A DNA stretch of 64,000 bases from Isoetes taiwanensis (taxonomy: Eukaryota > Streptophyta > Lycopodiopsida > Isoetales > Isoetaceae). Position 1 is the first letter of the stretch. Each line of letters starts with the position of its first letter. A program made the translations under genes and the position numbers. Positions 1 to 11,912 of the stretch are shown here, piece by piece. The notes under the pieces were generated by a model, which made no database searches, was not told where the DNA came from, and saw nothing but the letters and a program-made list of their open reading frames with translations. The stretch is from assembly GCA_021234155.1 (NCBI GenBank), contig JAJEKV010000486.1, forward strand, positions 46,553 to 110,552, in the 5' to 3' direction.

Positions 1-53
1 AAAGATTATTTCTTCTATACAATTGTTGTAAGCTTTTCCCTTAAAGCGTATCA
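1..53 (+). repeat. 3' end of 5' LTR
   Basis: Bases 1-53 match 2487-2539 with one mismatch and end in CA immediately before the primer-binding site. Confidence 0.9.
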
Positions 54-55
54 AG

Positions 56-68
56 TGGTATCAGAGCT
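56..68 (+). other. Primer-binding site, tRNA-iMet
   Basis: TGGTATCAGAGCT lies two bases after the LTR end. TGGTATCAGAGC is the usual plant initiator-Met primer-binding site. Confidence 0.9.
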
Positions 69-89
69 TATCGATCCCTCGGATCGATC

Positions 90-1393
90 AATGGCCCAAC
101 GCTTCAATGTTCTTGAAGCGCAATATCGCTAAAGCCTTGTCTAATCGCGGTTACATTGCATCAGTCGGGCCACCTATGCCTATGACTTAGCAAGTAGAAG
201 AGGAGACAAAAAGCAAGTGGAATTGTTGGCTATTCTGCCGCTTCCTTCCGGATATTTATCGGCCGAACCTTCGCGAACCTCCTTTGCCTAATGGTCCTCC
301 TCCAAGTAACTCCTCCACCGCCACCTGCCGTGAGAAAATGGTTAGAGAAAGTTTAATACCCCGATCTTTCAAAGGGGAAAGACAAAGCCTGTCAAGGTTG
401 TCAGCTTTATTAGCCAATGGAAAAAGTTCTTTGAACGAGTGCAGGCAACAGATGTGGAAAGACTGCAAGCCATGGACACTTACTCGACAGATCGAGCGCA
501 AGCATGGTGGCAAGGCAGACGAGAATGTGATCCCAGGATTAATAATTAGGAAAGTTTCAAAACGGCTTTTGAAGCACATTATTTACCCTCTAACTATCAC
601 AGTGAGTTACGCAGGGAATGGGATCGAAATGCGAACAGGGGAACCGAGAGTATTCGCCTCCTACACTTCCAAATTCACTCATTTAGCGGCACTAATAAGG
701 AATCTGGATGGAAAAGAGCTTCTAAGAAAATATGTCAGTGGATGTAGGGATGATATCTATGCGGAAATGGAAATATTTTTCCCAAAAGATTTAAATGAAG
801 CCATAAAACTAGCATCCGCAGTGGAGCGGAAGCTAGATCCAAAGTCTAGGAAGTTTGACATTTGGGATGAGGAAACTTCAGATCAGGAGGACAAAAAGAG
901 TAGCAAAGAGAAAAACGGAAGTAAGGATTCTTCCAAGAACTTCAAGAGGAAGAGAAATAATGGCAATGGTAATGGTTCCGAAAGGAAGCGAGAGGAGGGA
1001 AGTCAAATTAGACTGCGGAAGGAAACTAAGGAGCCAAAGGGGGGATGCTATAGATGCGGAGGAAATCATTTCCTAAGGGATTGCCCGTTTGGAGAAGGGG
1101 GGATCACAAAAGTTGAACCACCTAAATCTCAAAGGGGTGCGCAAGTGCATGCTATTGAAGGTCCCAAGCCCGTGGTTGTACAAATGCATGCTATTGAAGG
1201 TCCCAAGCCCGTGGAGGATATATACCTGAGACCTCTAAAGCTGCTGATGAGCGGAAGAAAGATGAGGAACGAGCAAAGGCTATTGCCAAAGAACAGAGGT
1301 GGCTCCAAATTGGAACTATGGGGTAAAAGTAGAAAAGATTTACATCTCTTTAGAATAAGATTTGTAAGATTTGATTTGATTTGTAAGATTTGA
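90..1393 (+). pseudogene. Gag polyprotein, frameshifted
   Basis: The probable start is the ATG at 90, but that frame stops after 13 codons. The Gag capsid-type region reads in one frame from about 392 to 650, including the motif ERLQAMDTYSTDRAQAWW, with a stop inside it. It then jumps to the frame that opens at 284, where SKFTHLAALI and the long acidic/basic tail continue. In that frame a CX2CX3HX4C zinc knuckle (CYRCGGNHFLRDC) begins at residue 255, base 1046. Residues 1-120 of the 284 frame are therefore probably not the real protein. A 29-bp stretch coding HAIEGPKPV is duplicated at about 1147 and 1185. Capsid and nucleic-acid-binding roles are inferred from the family; the copy is dead. 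Confidence 0.75.
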
Positions 1394-1505
1394 TTTTTAT
1401 GTGGAATAAAAATTAAATTATTATGGAAGCATGGTGCATTAGATGTAAATTTTTGAAAGGTGATAATTGTTGTTATTGCACAATAGGCCTAACAAAATTA
1501 CATCA

Positions 1506-1675
1506 GTATCGCGGAGACACAATTAAGTAGTACCGCGGAGGTACGAAAAATACTAACGTATCGTGGAGATACAATAGTTTGATATCGTGGAGATACTATC
1601 AAATAGTACCGCGGAGGTACAAACGATTAGCAATGTGCCGTGAAGGTACAAGGATATATCGTACTGTGGAAGTAC
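1506..1675 (+). repeat. Seven spaced 15-bp palindromes
   Basis: Copies start near 1506, 1530, 1558, 1582, 1605, 1635 and 1661. The best is GTACCGCGGAGGTAC; others are GTATCGTGGAGATAC and GTACTGTGGAAGTAC. Base changes in one arm are often matched in the other arm. Spacing is 23-30 bp. The array sits between the gag remnant and the polypurine tract. Confidence 0.8.
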
Positions 1676-1797
1676 GCGGATATCCGTATGGGGCAATCGC
1701 CTTGGGAAGGGATGGGTCCCTCTGGAGCGTCTCTGAAAGATCGCGGACGATCTTCTTTAAGAAGGGATGGATTGATATGGGGGCATGCTAGGGGGAG

Positions 1798-2539
1798 TGG
1801 TCCAGAAGAAAAGAAACTAAGGCAATGGGGCATTTGGAAAAACAATGGTCAAGAGGGGCAAGATATTTTTAAGCAACCATTAGAAAGGGGATATTTTTAA
1901 AAGATAAGGAAAATACTTTATCTAAGGAAGACGTCAAAATAGGCAACTATTTTAGCTACCAAAAAGGCGTGGAGCGGGAGATGGTCAAAATAGCATGGCA
2001 AAATGACCTTTTATCCAACAAAAAAGGCCCGATTGGGCTATATCGTAAGATAACGGCAAAAGTAGACACACATCAAGATTTCGACACGGCTTCCCAAGCT
2101 CCCCGCAAGCAAATCCGACACTACGAAATACCGTTCTTGGTTCCCGGCATCGCAACCCTGGGATCTTGATTGACTCTTCTCAAACCTGCTTATCAAACTC
2201 CCGATTCTGTTGATGATCTTGTAGGCGGAGCTTAGGCTGTTTCTCGCGCAGGTTTTTTCGATAAGCCCGAGATTGAATCGAAGTTCTAATCCTTGGTGAT
2301 TGTGATTGAGCCCATAACTGTTGTAGATTGGTTTGATCCCGTGCTGAAGGGAGAATAGGCCTTGATCAATTCCTTTCATTCTTTTTCCCTGGGAAATTGC
2401 CTTAGTTATTGTTCTGGATCCGGTTGGGTGGAGAACTGGATGCCCAAATCCATTGGTTGTGGAAACCAAAGCTATTGTACTTATCTAAAGATTATTTGTT
2501 CTATACAATTGTTGTAAGCTTTTCCCTTAAAGCGTATCA
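1798..2539 (+). repeat. 3' LTR (742 bp)
   Basis: It begins TG right after the purine tract GGGGGAG (1791-1797) and ends CA. Its last 53 bp equal the LTR end at the window start. The left boundary rests on TG plus the purine tract only. Confidence 0.75.
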
Positions 2540-2575
2540 CGTTTAATCAAGTTTATTAAGAAAAAGGACTGTTAG
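2540..2575 (+). pseudogene. Last codons of H3-like gene, copy 1
   Basis: AAG TTT ATT AAG AAA AAG GAC TGT TAG (2549-2575) aligns with the end of the H3-like gene of copy 2 at 25,088 (-). Six of the eight sense codons keep the same residue and the other two (Lys for Glu, Asp for Glu) are mild. The stop is kept. The rest of the gene should lie left of the LTR element, beyond the window. Confidence 0.65.
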
Positions 2576-2704
2576 AACCTCTACAAAATTTTTTGTAATA
2601 TATAATTTGAGTAATATAAGTACAAAAGTGAGCCGAGTTTTCAATAAGTACTATTAGCATATTGCATGTTTTGTTAATTTGAGTAAATTATGATTAAATA
2701 AGCC

Positions 2705-2760
2705 TCCGGAAGCATAAGCGGGAATGCCATTCGGCCCTGTGGCATATGCCATGAGTAGTC
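2705..2760 (+). repeat. Outer promoter hairpin, copy 1 (left arm decayed)
   Basis: The right arm GGCATATGCCATGAGTAGT (2741-2759) matches the other hairpins. The left arm is poor. Confidence 0.55.
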
Positions 2761-2892
2761 GACCCCTGACCCACCCCAAAACCAGCAAAAATCAAGCAAA
2801 CAGGGATGTTTTTGGACTCTACTCATCGAGCAGAGCAAGAAATTGCCCTCATCTCCTCAGTTTGACTGCATCCCAGACCCAAACAAGCTATC

Positions 2893-2963
2893 AGTACTCA
2901 CGTTGTGTGCCAGGAGCACAAGTGAGAATCTCGCTCAGGCCTGTGGTGCACACCGTGAGCAGT
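2893..2963 (+). repeat. Inner promoter hairpin, copy 1
   Basis: Arms are AGTACTCACGTTGTGTGCC (2893-2911) and GGTGCACACCGTGAGCAGT (2945-2963), pairing at 14 of 19 positions. The centre holds a second small dyad, AGTGAGAATCTCGCT. It lies 132 bp from the outer hairpin. Confidence 0.8.
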
Positions 2964-3149
2964 TACACTCTGCATCTCCATAACTTGATCAAAACACCTT
3001 CAAAATTATATGAAATCAGCGGCAATAGGACCAACCATTAGTCAATTTTCTCCTTTATCACTTTGAATTATTAGTCAATTTTCTCCATGTTTATCACTTT
3101 GAATTATCCGGGAAACACCCGACCATACTCCAAAATAGTAACTGGCCCC

Positions 3150-3189
3150 AAACCCTAGAAAACTCCCACCTAAAATCTGTTTATAAATA
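3150..3189 (+). promoter_or_regulatory. AAACCCTAG + TATAAATA promoter, Gag-like gene copy 1
   Basis: AAACCCTAG (3150-3158) is followed 23 bp later by TATAAATA (3182-3189). The start codon at 3303 is 113 bp downstream. The same pair precedes the matching gene of copy 2 and the H3-like gene. Confidence 0.7.
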
Positions 3190-3302
3190 CAAGGGTACCC
3201 CTCATTAGCAATATAGAACTTTGCTCCTCGTTCCAAGCCGGGTCTTTTAGCTCCCCGAGGTGTTTCGTACACTTGTTTGACATCCCTATCTTCATCGTAA
3301 TC

Positions 3303-5333
3303 ATGGCTCTTGCATCATTTAGGCGATGGTATAGCCACTCCCTATGTAGTAGAGGCGGATGCTAACTCATCTTCTAGGTTTTGAAACTAATTTTGATTTG
3401 TCACCACAATATAGCCATTTCGCCATTCTACCTAAGTCATGCAAGAATTCCAAGCAAAGGTAGATCCTACACTCATGGCGCGCCCCCTGTTATAGAATTC
3501 TTTGTACCGAAAGCATCCCTCCAAGCAGACCATAAGTCATGTCCCAAACATAGCTAAGTATTTGGACAACAAAGTAGTTACGATGCAGATTACATGACTA
3601 TGACTATGAACAGGGAGGAGATAATTCTCCTACAATAACCGCTTTAGCCATGTTCTTGTTCCACAAAGCTCAAACACAATTAGGGGCTATAAACCCCTAG
3701 CTCCATAGGGAGAAGACCCTGCCTATTCCTCGAACATGAAGGCCCAGGGCGAGGAAGAGGAAGAGGATGGAGGATGAAGACATCGAGGATGTTACAGGGT
3801 GGATCTTGCTGAAGAGCAATGCCAAGCAGAAAGCAAGAAATCCCACCCAGGTGCATGCAGACTTGTAGATAACCCCGCAGCCCACCACTCGGGCTAGGCA
3901 TCACAAGCCTCACCCCATCATCATGGGAGGTGAAGAATACCTTCCTCACCGACATCAAGAACACGCAAGAATGTAGAGACCGAGGGGATATAGAGTGGGA
4001 CGAGCTCTTACATCTCCTAGAGCAACAATCGAGACCTGGATGACTCCATCAATCGAGAAACACTGAACTTTTTGATTGACATATGCGAGTCAGTGTCATA
4101 CACAGGCCAATCCACTACAAACCTTCAGGCCTGTGGTAGAATCAGGCACATGATGACCCAACAAGAGCTACCATTGGAGGAAGAATTTATAGCGATCCAG
4201 GAATGAATGGGCATCGAGGGAAGACAACAAGTGCGCTTCAACCGAAGTTCCTCCTCCCTCCACGCAACCCCGGCTACAAAGGGGCTGTCCAACCCTGCCT
4301 CCATTTGGGACTCAACTTGAAGACCATAGGGACTTGATCACAGTCCCAATAGACGAGTATGCAGGCAGGCACATGTCATGATCAAACAGGGAGACAGAAA
4401 CAGAAGTCTGGCAAGGAGGACACGATAGGGCCCTCAGATACTATCTGCCACTCCTTATCGATGGAGAATAGCAGTCATCCACCAGCAGTTCAGCCTGCGT
4501 GGGAAGAAGTCGTATTCATGCTAATCGCACTCTCTCAAACCCCGGTAGACATACAAGGCTTCAATGTAGAGTATTGACTATGTCATACTAGATCAAGAGA
4601 TCGATAGCATTAAGTATATTTGACTTCGATGTCCCCTACCCCCTGTCACCGCCGCCTATACTTCAAACAGGAGTGTCGAAGAGCTCATAGCGGCTATGCA
4701 AGGAGGAATGGCTATAAACATTTTGAGGAACTTAAGACGTACGGTTGATACAACCCAAGTAAAGAAATTCTTAGAAGATCACCCAAAGTATCGGTGATCA
4801 CATCACTGTTATTACAAAAATTTTGTATTTGCGATAATATATTGGATATTAATAGAATACAAGATCCTTTGTCTTGCATTATTAATACTCTCTTGATATA
4901 TTTTCCAAACAATTATATCATTAAAAAGATACTCATATTAAAAGCTATAATTCAATGTGCCTGACTAGAAAAGCTAGGACCTTAGAACAATAGACAATAT
5001 ATGGATGAAGAAACACCGGCCTAGACAATTTGCAACCCCATGATCTCTTCGAGGGACTATGAGATGCCAACTTCAAAAGAGGAATTATCTCGCAGATCTG
5101 AAATCGAGCTTTACTATTTGAAGGGCATCGACAAAACATCTTGCTTGGGACCAAAATGTCAAGGATTACCTGGGGCATCAACTCAAGTCAATCGCGGTGG
5201 GAAGATCACCGTGAGGGAAGAACAGATCGGGGGAGGGCCCTATCAAAAGAAGGGAGATCATCCAAAGTATGAAGGCATCGTAAACTTGAGCAATTTTCAA
5301 AGAGGAGATGGAAGCCGAGGCATGGCTCAATGA
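3303..5333 (+). pseudogene. Gag-like/nucleoprotein-like gene, copy 1 (unrecognised family)
   Basis: The start is MALASFRRWYS, matching MATASFKRWYS of copy 2. Stops and shifts break the frame many times. Matching islands include FFVPKASLQ, DYMTMTMN, PPLGLGITSL, HDDPTRATIGGRIY and LEDHPKYR just before the intron. A phase-2 intron (4794-4969, GT...AG) follows. Exon 2 opens KARTLEQ against IARTAEQ in copy 2, then decays. The family is not recognised; 'Gag-like' rests only on a coiled coil followed by a basic/serine-rich tail in copy 2. This copy is dead. Confidence 0.6.
4794..4969 (+). other. Intron of Gag-like gene, copy 1
   Basis: CG|GTGATC at the 5' side and GACTAG|A at the 3' side join Arg (CG+A). 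The copy 2 intron (22,988-23,177, -) has the same sites and phase, and much of the 176-bp sequence aligns. Confidence 0.7.
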
Positions 5334-6439
5334 AATGAGAGAGTATGGCAATGCCTACTGAAATGAGAGATAAGGACAAAGGCGGAGTAGCCACGGCAAA
5401 CCTCTCGGGGAGCCGCTAGAATACGATTGGAAAAAGGTTATGCCAAAGCACATGGGTTAAGCGGGGACAACTGCAGATTCAAAAAAGTTCGCTGGCTGAG
5501 TCAAATGCCATTATGTGCCCAAGGAACCGTCACATGATGCAACCGTTTTATAGGTTGGAACAAGGTAATAAAGTCGCGCTTGAAATACCTGGCGAAGAGT
5601 TCATAAAGCTAAGGCTCTATGTTGCCGATGGTAAGTGAATGACATGCCGTGGAAGGTTACATGAAGGGCGTAATGATGGAATCAGAAACTTGTCAGAACA
5701 ATCAACCCAAGGACGATGCTTGAAAGCGAGTCCAAAGCAATAAGCTTGCAAAGGGATGGGTTCCCAAGATAGTGGACAGAAGCAATATACATATGATAAA
5801 GGGAAGAATTCAGGGGCCTATAGCCCCAAAGCAATGAGCTTGGCACCTGCTAGATCATCATACAATGCAAGAAACAAGATAAGAAGCAGGGCAGCTTCAA
5901 AGACAAGGGATAACTAGGAGGATCCAACTACTCGGGAAAATTTTTTTCTAGGGTCTTTTTGGTTGGGCACTTTGGTTTTTTTTCTTTAACATTGTCTTGT
6001 CTGTAAACCAATAAACCTCATATCAATGGCTTAAGATTGTGGGGTCAACTAGTGAAATTTCAATGATTTTTTGTGGTGTCAACTATTACATCTTTTAATA
6101 TATAGAAATTAGGGTAGTGTTGTAATGAAATTAAAAATAAAAGAAATGCCAAAAAAAAAAACCAAAGGCATCTTGAGACGTGCTTCCATGCAATACAACT
6201 ACAGTAGTATAGCAAAATATGTAGAAGTTCCAAAAAGTATAGCTTTATGTAAATGTGCATATAGTAATATATAAGGAGATCTAATAATGCGAAATGCCTT
6301 TACCTCGCGAACGCAGACCTCTTCCACGCGGAATAACCTGAGTCGCTCTTGTTTGCACTTGTACTTGTCAGATTGACATGAAATAAATTGGTAGATAGCC
6401 TAGAACAGAGCGAATCATGCATTGATGCAGAGAATAGAT
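5334..6439. other. No gene seen; probable tail of copy 1, then AT-rich
   Basis: 5,334-5,940 is less AT-rich, with short broken frames in the direction of copy 1, and may be its further coding part. Nothing is recognisable. 5,940-6,439 is AT-rich with T and A runs. Confidence 0.5.
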
Positions 6440-6679
6440 CTGATACATCTGGCTGTGCCGAATCTGGATCAAAACTCAAGGAGATCATTTTTTCAATTAG
6501 ATGTTTTGTAAGTGCTACAGTAACTCAATCAATGACTTATCTACAGTAACTCTATAATTATATTTCAATGGTTATGTATGATCTGAATAATGCATTTGAT
6601 TGGTTTCCCATATATTAAATCTGAGTTCAAGTGTACCTTTGTTAAATGATACAACGGATAGTTACTCGTAATACTTCAT
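6440..6679 (+). repeat. 5' LTR remnant
   Basis: The stretch from about 6,455, ATCTGGATCAAAACTCAAG onward, aligns with 11,175-11,399. Confidence 0.8.
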
Positions 6680-6680
6680 T

Positions 6681-6693
6681 TAGTATCAGAGCA
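6681..6693 (+). other. Primer-binding site, mutated
   Basis: TAGTATCAGAGCA has one change from the iMet site TGGTATCAGAGC. Confidence 0.75.
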
Positions 6694-6713
6694 GGTAAAT
6701 CAAGAAGGAAATT

Positions 6714-9700
6714 ATGTCTATCCGACTTGGAACTGCACTTTTAAGTGTTGTTGACGTGTTCAATAGAGGAGCTAGATTCCGTATCTGGAAAAAAAGGTTG
6801 AGGAAATATTACAAGTAGAAGGGCTTTGGGAAATTGTTGCAGGTAATTGATCTATTCCAGTCGCAGGCGATTAATACTAGCAAGGCCAAGACTTATGCTA
6901 GTATAGCGAGGGAGGTGGTGGGAGTTCTAGTCCCATTAAAGATGCTAGTGTACCGGTGGTGCAAGTTCGAGGGCACAAAGGTGAAAAGTCCGGGTTTATG
7001 ATTGTAAATTGGATGTTAAAGTTTTGGAAGCAAGGGCAATAATTACAAGCAAAAGTCCCGGTAGCATCTTGTTTAAGTTAAGGGGAATGAATCCCAAAGA
7101 AATGTGGAGCTATATGATGGTAACTTACCAATGGAAGACCTCTTCTCAGCTGGATGTCTTGGACAAAGAGCTGAGAAGGCTGAAGTTTCAATATAGAAAG
7201 AGGATGTCAAAGACTTTTTTGAGATGTTTGACAACATCATTGCTGATATGGAGGCTGCAGGGGTTCCAATTACAAAGGAATTTCAAATCGTATCTATATG
7301 TAGAGCCTTTTCCAAAAATGAGCAGCTGCCAACACTAATCAGGAATGTGGCAAAGAGAAAGAAAGAAGCTGAAACTATGATCACGACAGAACTAAAGCAA
7401 AACTCAGTATCAATGATACTGAAGATGATGAATAACCAGAGATCTTGTACACTTCAAACAACAAAGAACAAGGCACTTTAGGTAAAATTGGACCCTGTTA
7501 CCTATGCAATGCCTATAGCCACTTAAAAAGTAAGTGTCCCAAAGCAAGTAAAGGCAATAAATGCTTTAATTGTGAAGGTTTTGGGCACATTGCCCTTAAT
7601 TGCTCTAGCCCCAAAGATTATGCAAAAGAAAAAGACTTTGCTGGCAGAGGTACATTTGGTCGACGAGGTAATACAAAGGGTAGATGAGGTGGCAGAGGTA
7701 GAGGAATGAGTCAAACGAAGAAGAAGGAGAACAAAATGAAGAAGCAGAGGTAAGCATTCATAATACCTTGTCCATTTCAGAAAGCAAATCTAAACCTATT
7801 GATGACACGTTCATATTATATAGTGGAGCTGAGAGAAATGCAATTAAAGACAGTATTCAAAGGGAATACCACCAAGAGTTCAAGCTTTGTGCAACTAGAA
7901 GATGTCAAATTGAAGGAAGTGGACGAGGCTGGATGGCTGGAATTATTAGATCTAGGGGGGAACCCAGTAATTCTAGAAAACGTATTGTGTGTTCCTAGTA
8001 TTGTTAAAAATCTGATTTCAGTAACACAGTTGGTAGACCTTGGATACAAGATAGTTTTTAAAAAATATTATTGTAAGGTTCTTATGAATAATGAAGTGAA
8101 GGTTTTTGCAAAACGTATGGAAAGCTATTTGGTTTTCATAGTGATATTTCAGCAATGATTAGTGCAATAACTTTGCCAACTTGTAAAATGTGGCATGGAA
8201 GATTATAAGCACATCAACAATTTGAATTTCATGATAAAAAAGGGACTGATTCTAACTTCTGAAAGCAAGGCAGTACATCTAAATTGCATTGGATGTATGA
8301 AAGGGAAGCAAAATAGATTACCATTCCAAAAAAGGCCAAGAGGGCAAAAGAAGTATTGGAACTTATGCATAGCGACCTGTGTGGTCCCCTTAACATCACT
8401 AGCATTCATGGAAGGAGATATTTTATCACCTTTATGGATGATCTCACAAGGAAGACACAATACTATGCTTCAGAACGAAGGATAAAGCATTTGAAGCTTT
8501 CAAGCTATACCAAGCTAAAACGGAGAGACAAACAGGTAAAAAACTCAAATGCTTAAGAACTGGGAGGGGAGGTGAATTTGTGTCTGACAGGTTCAATAAA
8601 TACTGCTTTCAATGGAATCAGAAGGCAACTTACATGCTCACACTCTCCACAACAAAATGGAGTTGCAGGGTGCAAAAATTGCTCAATTCTAAATGTAGTC
8701 AGAGCTACGCTGAAGCATGCAAAGTTACCTAATTATCTGTGGGAGGAGGTTGTTCAAACAACAGTACAAATTCAAAATAGACTGTCAACAAGAAGCTTAG
8801 ATGGGAATATCCCAGCTGAAATATGGTATGGAGCTAAACCTTTTTATGATATATTTAAAGTTTATGGTTGTCTTGCCTATGTTCACATTCCAGAAGAAAA
8901 TAGGAAAAAGCTCGATGACATGTCATGTACTTGTTATCTCATTGGTTATGATGATCAGTCAAAAGGGTATCTGCTCTATGAACCTTTACACAAAAGAATT
9001 CTAGTTAGTAGAGACGTGAGTTTTCATGAAGATATCACTTACAAGGATAGGGACAAGAGCACAATAGTGTAGCCTACTAAAACAATGGACAAATCAGAAA
9101 ATAAATCTACTAACTAGACGCTGACAGTTCAGATGAGCATGGAAAAGATAATGATGGCAAGAAATTGACCCTGAAAACAACAATTATTCTGAGGCTATTA
9201 CAGTACCAGCAGTGAACAATGATGAGGTAGAGCCTACTCTTTCAAGGATTTCAAGGAAAAAAAGGTCAGAAGCGCAAAAACTACAAGAAGAGTTTAATTT
9301 TGACACAAATAAATATGGAAGAGAAGAAACGGGCAGAAGCAAAAGAATAAATGAGGGTGTGGACATTTATAATGTTATAGCCATGCTTGAAGCAGGCATC
9401 CAAGAATCATACAAAAACTAGTGGACATTCCAATGAATGGAAACATGCCATGCAAGATGAGATGATGTCTCTTAAAATGAATGGATACGTATGAATTGGT
9501 TGAAAACCCACAAGGCAAAAATGTCATTGATAACGGTTTTTCGCAAAAAAAAGTTCTGAATTTTGATGAGACTTTCTCACCAGTTGTTAAGCTATCCAGG
9601 ATTCGCATACTTTTGGCATATGGAAATGCTAAATATTTAGAGTTATCAAGGGTGAAAGCATGTTTGGATGTGACTACAACATTCTTAAATGCTAAATTAG

Positions 9701-10920
9701 AGGAAGAATTGTATATGAAACAGGCCCCAGGATTTGAAGAAGGAAATAATTTAGTATGGAAACTCAAAAGAGCATTTTATGGCTTGAAGCAAGCACCACG
9801 TCAATGGTACATTTACATGGACCATTATTTGAGGAACAATGTATTTTGTAAGTTACAAAGTGAAGGCAATTTATACATGTTTAAACAAGGAGAAAGCTCT
9901 TGCATAATAGGCCTCTATGTGTACAATTGCATAATGGCACCAAATGGTCTTGGAATTCTAAACGCCTGCGAAAGACATTTTAAGATCTAAATTCAAAATG
10001 ACAGACTTGGGACAACTAAAGAAGTTTCTTGAATTGAGGTTAGCGTAAAACAGTCAAACAAAACATTATCACTAACACAAACTTCCAACATTCAGAATAT
10101 GCTTAGAAGATTTGGCATGGACAAGTGCAAAGTTGCAGATACTCCTCTAGTCCCTGGACACAAAATTTCAGGAGTCGTGTGTCCAAGAAATGAAAGTGAA
10201 AGAAACGAAATGAAAAGGGTACCCTATCGTGCATTAATTAGCTTCTTGCTATATATCTATAACTGTACCAGACCTGACATTGCCTTCTCTGTTAGCTTAA
10301 TGAGCAGATATTTAAATAATCCTGGGAAGGAGCATTGGTCCGCTGCTAAAAGATTTTTAAGATTTCTTTAGAAAACTGCAGAAGAAGGTTTAACTTATAC
10401 AAATGATGATCTTATTCTTAAAGCATATTGTGATGCAGATTGGGCATCAGACCTGGATCATAGAATCCGTAGGAGGTGCAGTAGTATCATGGAAGTCTAA
10501 GAAGTAATCAAGCATTGCAATGTCCTCAGCAGAAGCAGAGTATGCTGCCACAACTTTGGCTGCAAAAGAAATAATTGGGACCAGGAGACTGTTAAATGAA
10601 CTTGGAATAAGGGAAAATGATCCAACAACATTACTATATGACAGTCTTAGTTGCATAGCTATTACAAGAATCCAGTCCTGCACCCAAGAACCAAGCATAT
10701 AGAATTACGTATGCACTTTATTAGAGATATGGTGGCAAAACAATATATTTCTGTTAAGTATATCAACACAAATAATCAAACAGCTGACATCTTTACAAAA
10801 GCCTTATTACAGGTGAAGTTGAATGAGTTCAAATCAATCCTTGGTATAAGTAACAAAACAGAAAATACAGGTTCAAACTCTGATACCGAAAATATGTTGC
10901 AAGATGTTGCAAGATTATAG
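6714..10920 (+). pseudogene. Copia gag-pol, frameshifted and catalytically dead
   Basis: The likely start is the ATG at 6714. Gag carries two intact CX2CX4HX4C knuckles at 7,496-7,603. The protease site reads LYSGAERN near 7,818, where the copia family has Asp before Ser-Gly, so the catalytic Asp is lost. Integrase (about 8,356-9,072) has NGVAGCKN where NGVAERK is expected, losing the catalytic Glu. RT (9,481-10,371) keeps GLKQAPRQWY, but the YVDD box reads YVYN. RNase H/tail runs 10,378-10,917 with SSAEAEYAA and the terminal HIELRMHFIRD. At least eight frame changes or stops are present. Confidence 0.9.
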
Positions 10921-10941
10921 GGTTATAACCTGAAAGGGAAG

Positions 10942-11399
10942 TGTTGAAATATATCAGGTTATATCTTATGTATTTATTATGGTTCAATGGTCCTAGGTTT
11001 AGACATTTAGAGGATCGAAGAATAGCTCATTTGCTCAAATTTAGATACTATCTCCTTTAGGGTTGAAACCTGGCTAAATAATATTGAGTCACGAAGCAAA
11101 TATGAATCTTAGTGCCTTCACGACAGATCCATTGATTATATGCTGAATCGCAATATGTCTGGACATCTGGATGTGCCAGATCTGGATCAAAACTCAAGCA
11201 GGTCATTTTTTCAATTAGATATTTTGTAAGTACTACAGCAACTCAATCAATGACTTATCTACAGTAACTCTATAATTATATTTCAATGGTTACGTATGAT
11301 TTGAATAATGCATTTGATTGGTTTCCCATACACTAAATTCGCTTCAAGTGTCTTCTCTGTTAAATGATACAACCAGGTAGTTACTCTGTAAAACTTTAT
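10942..11399 (+). repeat. 3' LTR (about 458 bp)
   Basis: It starts TGTTGAAATATATC just after the purine tract GAAAGGGAAG. The end is set by comparison with the 5' LTR. Confidence 0.75.
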
Positions 11400-11912
11400 A
11401 GAGCCAGCACAAAAAAAAATAAAAAATAAAAATAAAAATAAAAATAGAGAGAGACGAAACCTTGTATCAAAGCCCTCAGTGAGATTAAGAAGTATAAGCA
11501 AAGCACTGAGTTGGTTATTCCACACCTTCCATTTGCCAGGTCTATCTAAGAAGTTCTTGGTGAAATGTGGTGCAACTTTTTATACCTCAGAGGATTCAAG
11601 CAACAGCCTTCAATGAATACAGTATGCATCTTCAAAATTACGACCATCCAATTTCCTGTCAAAACTATAACGAGATTGATATTTATTTTAAAATATGATG
11701 TGTATTGTATTTTATAATGTAATACGTTCTCTTATGAATATAAAGTGTTTTTTCAAGAAAATTAAGTAGAATCTAGTTGAAAATCACATGGCGCGATGTA
11801 GTTGCTCTCGAAGACATCAACCACTCACATGGTCTTTCTTTCTTTTTTGGGCCACACGATGTGCACTTAGCATTCTTCTTTGTTTTGCTTCTGCTTTTAT
11901 GTCGTGTGATCC
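11400..11912. other. No gene; A-rich start then unassigned
   Basis: 11,409-11,450 is an (A)nT-rich simple repeat. Nothing else is recognisable. Confidence 0.6.

Larger units (their letters stand above)
1..2539 (+). mobile_element. Gag-only LTR retrotransposon (TR-GAG-like), 5' end outside window
   Basis: The first 53 bases recur almost exactly at 2487-2539, so they are the end of a 5' LTR whose start lies off the window. A tRNA-iMet primer-binding site follows directly. The interior holds a gag-like gene with one zinc knuckle, a patch of short palindromes and a purine tract. No protease, reverse transcriptase, RNase H or integrase is visible, so the element looks non-autonomous, like the TR-GAG class. 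It interrupts the last codons of the H3-like gene of copy 1: homology to the other copy of that element resumes at 2540. The 5-bp target duplication cannot be checked because the left flank is missing. Confidence 0.85.
2540..5333 (+). mobile_element. Copy 1 of hairpin/H3-like element, decayed
   Basis: It is collinear with 22,640-25,100 read on the minus strand: H3-like gene end, hairpin, spacer, hairpin, AAACCCTAG/TATA promoter, Gag-like exon 1, intron, exon 2. The left side is cut by the LTR element at 2539. Alignment by eye holds to about 5200; the right end was not found. No reverse transcriptase, polymerase or transposase is recognisable, so the element class is unknown. Confidence 0.75.
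6440..11399 (+). mobile_element. Ty1/copia retrotransposon, decayed
   Basis: The order is 5' LTR remnant, iMet-type primer-binding site, gag, protease, integrase, RT, RNase H, purine tract, 3' LTR. Integrase before RT defines the copia order. The LTRs share about 240 bp (6,440-6,679 with 11,160-11,399); the first part of the 5' LTR is missing or replaced, so no target duplication can be read. Confidence 0.9.

Noticed and set aside
2724-3041. 106-codon frame across hairpins of copy 1, similar to a frame at 24,702-24,908
   Set aside because: The similarity is of non-coding hairpin and spacer DNA; the frames contain the palindromes and break between copies.
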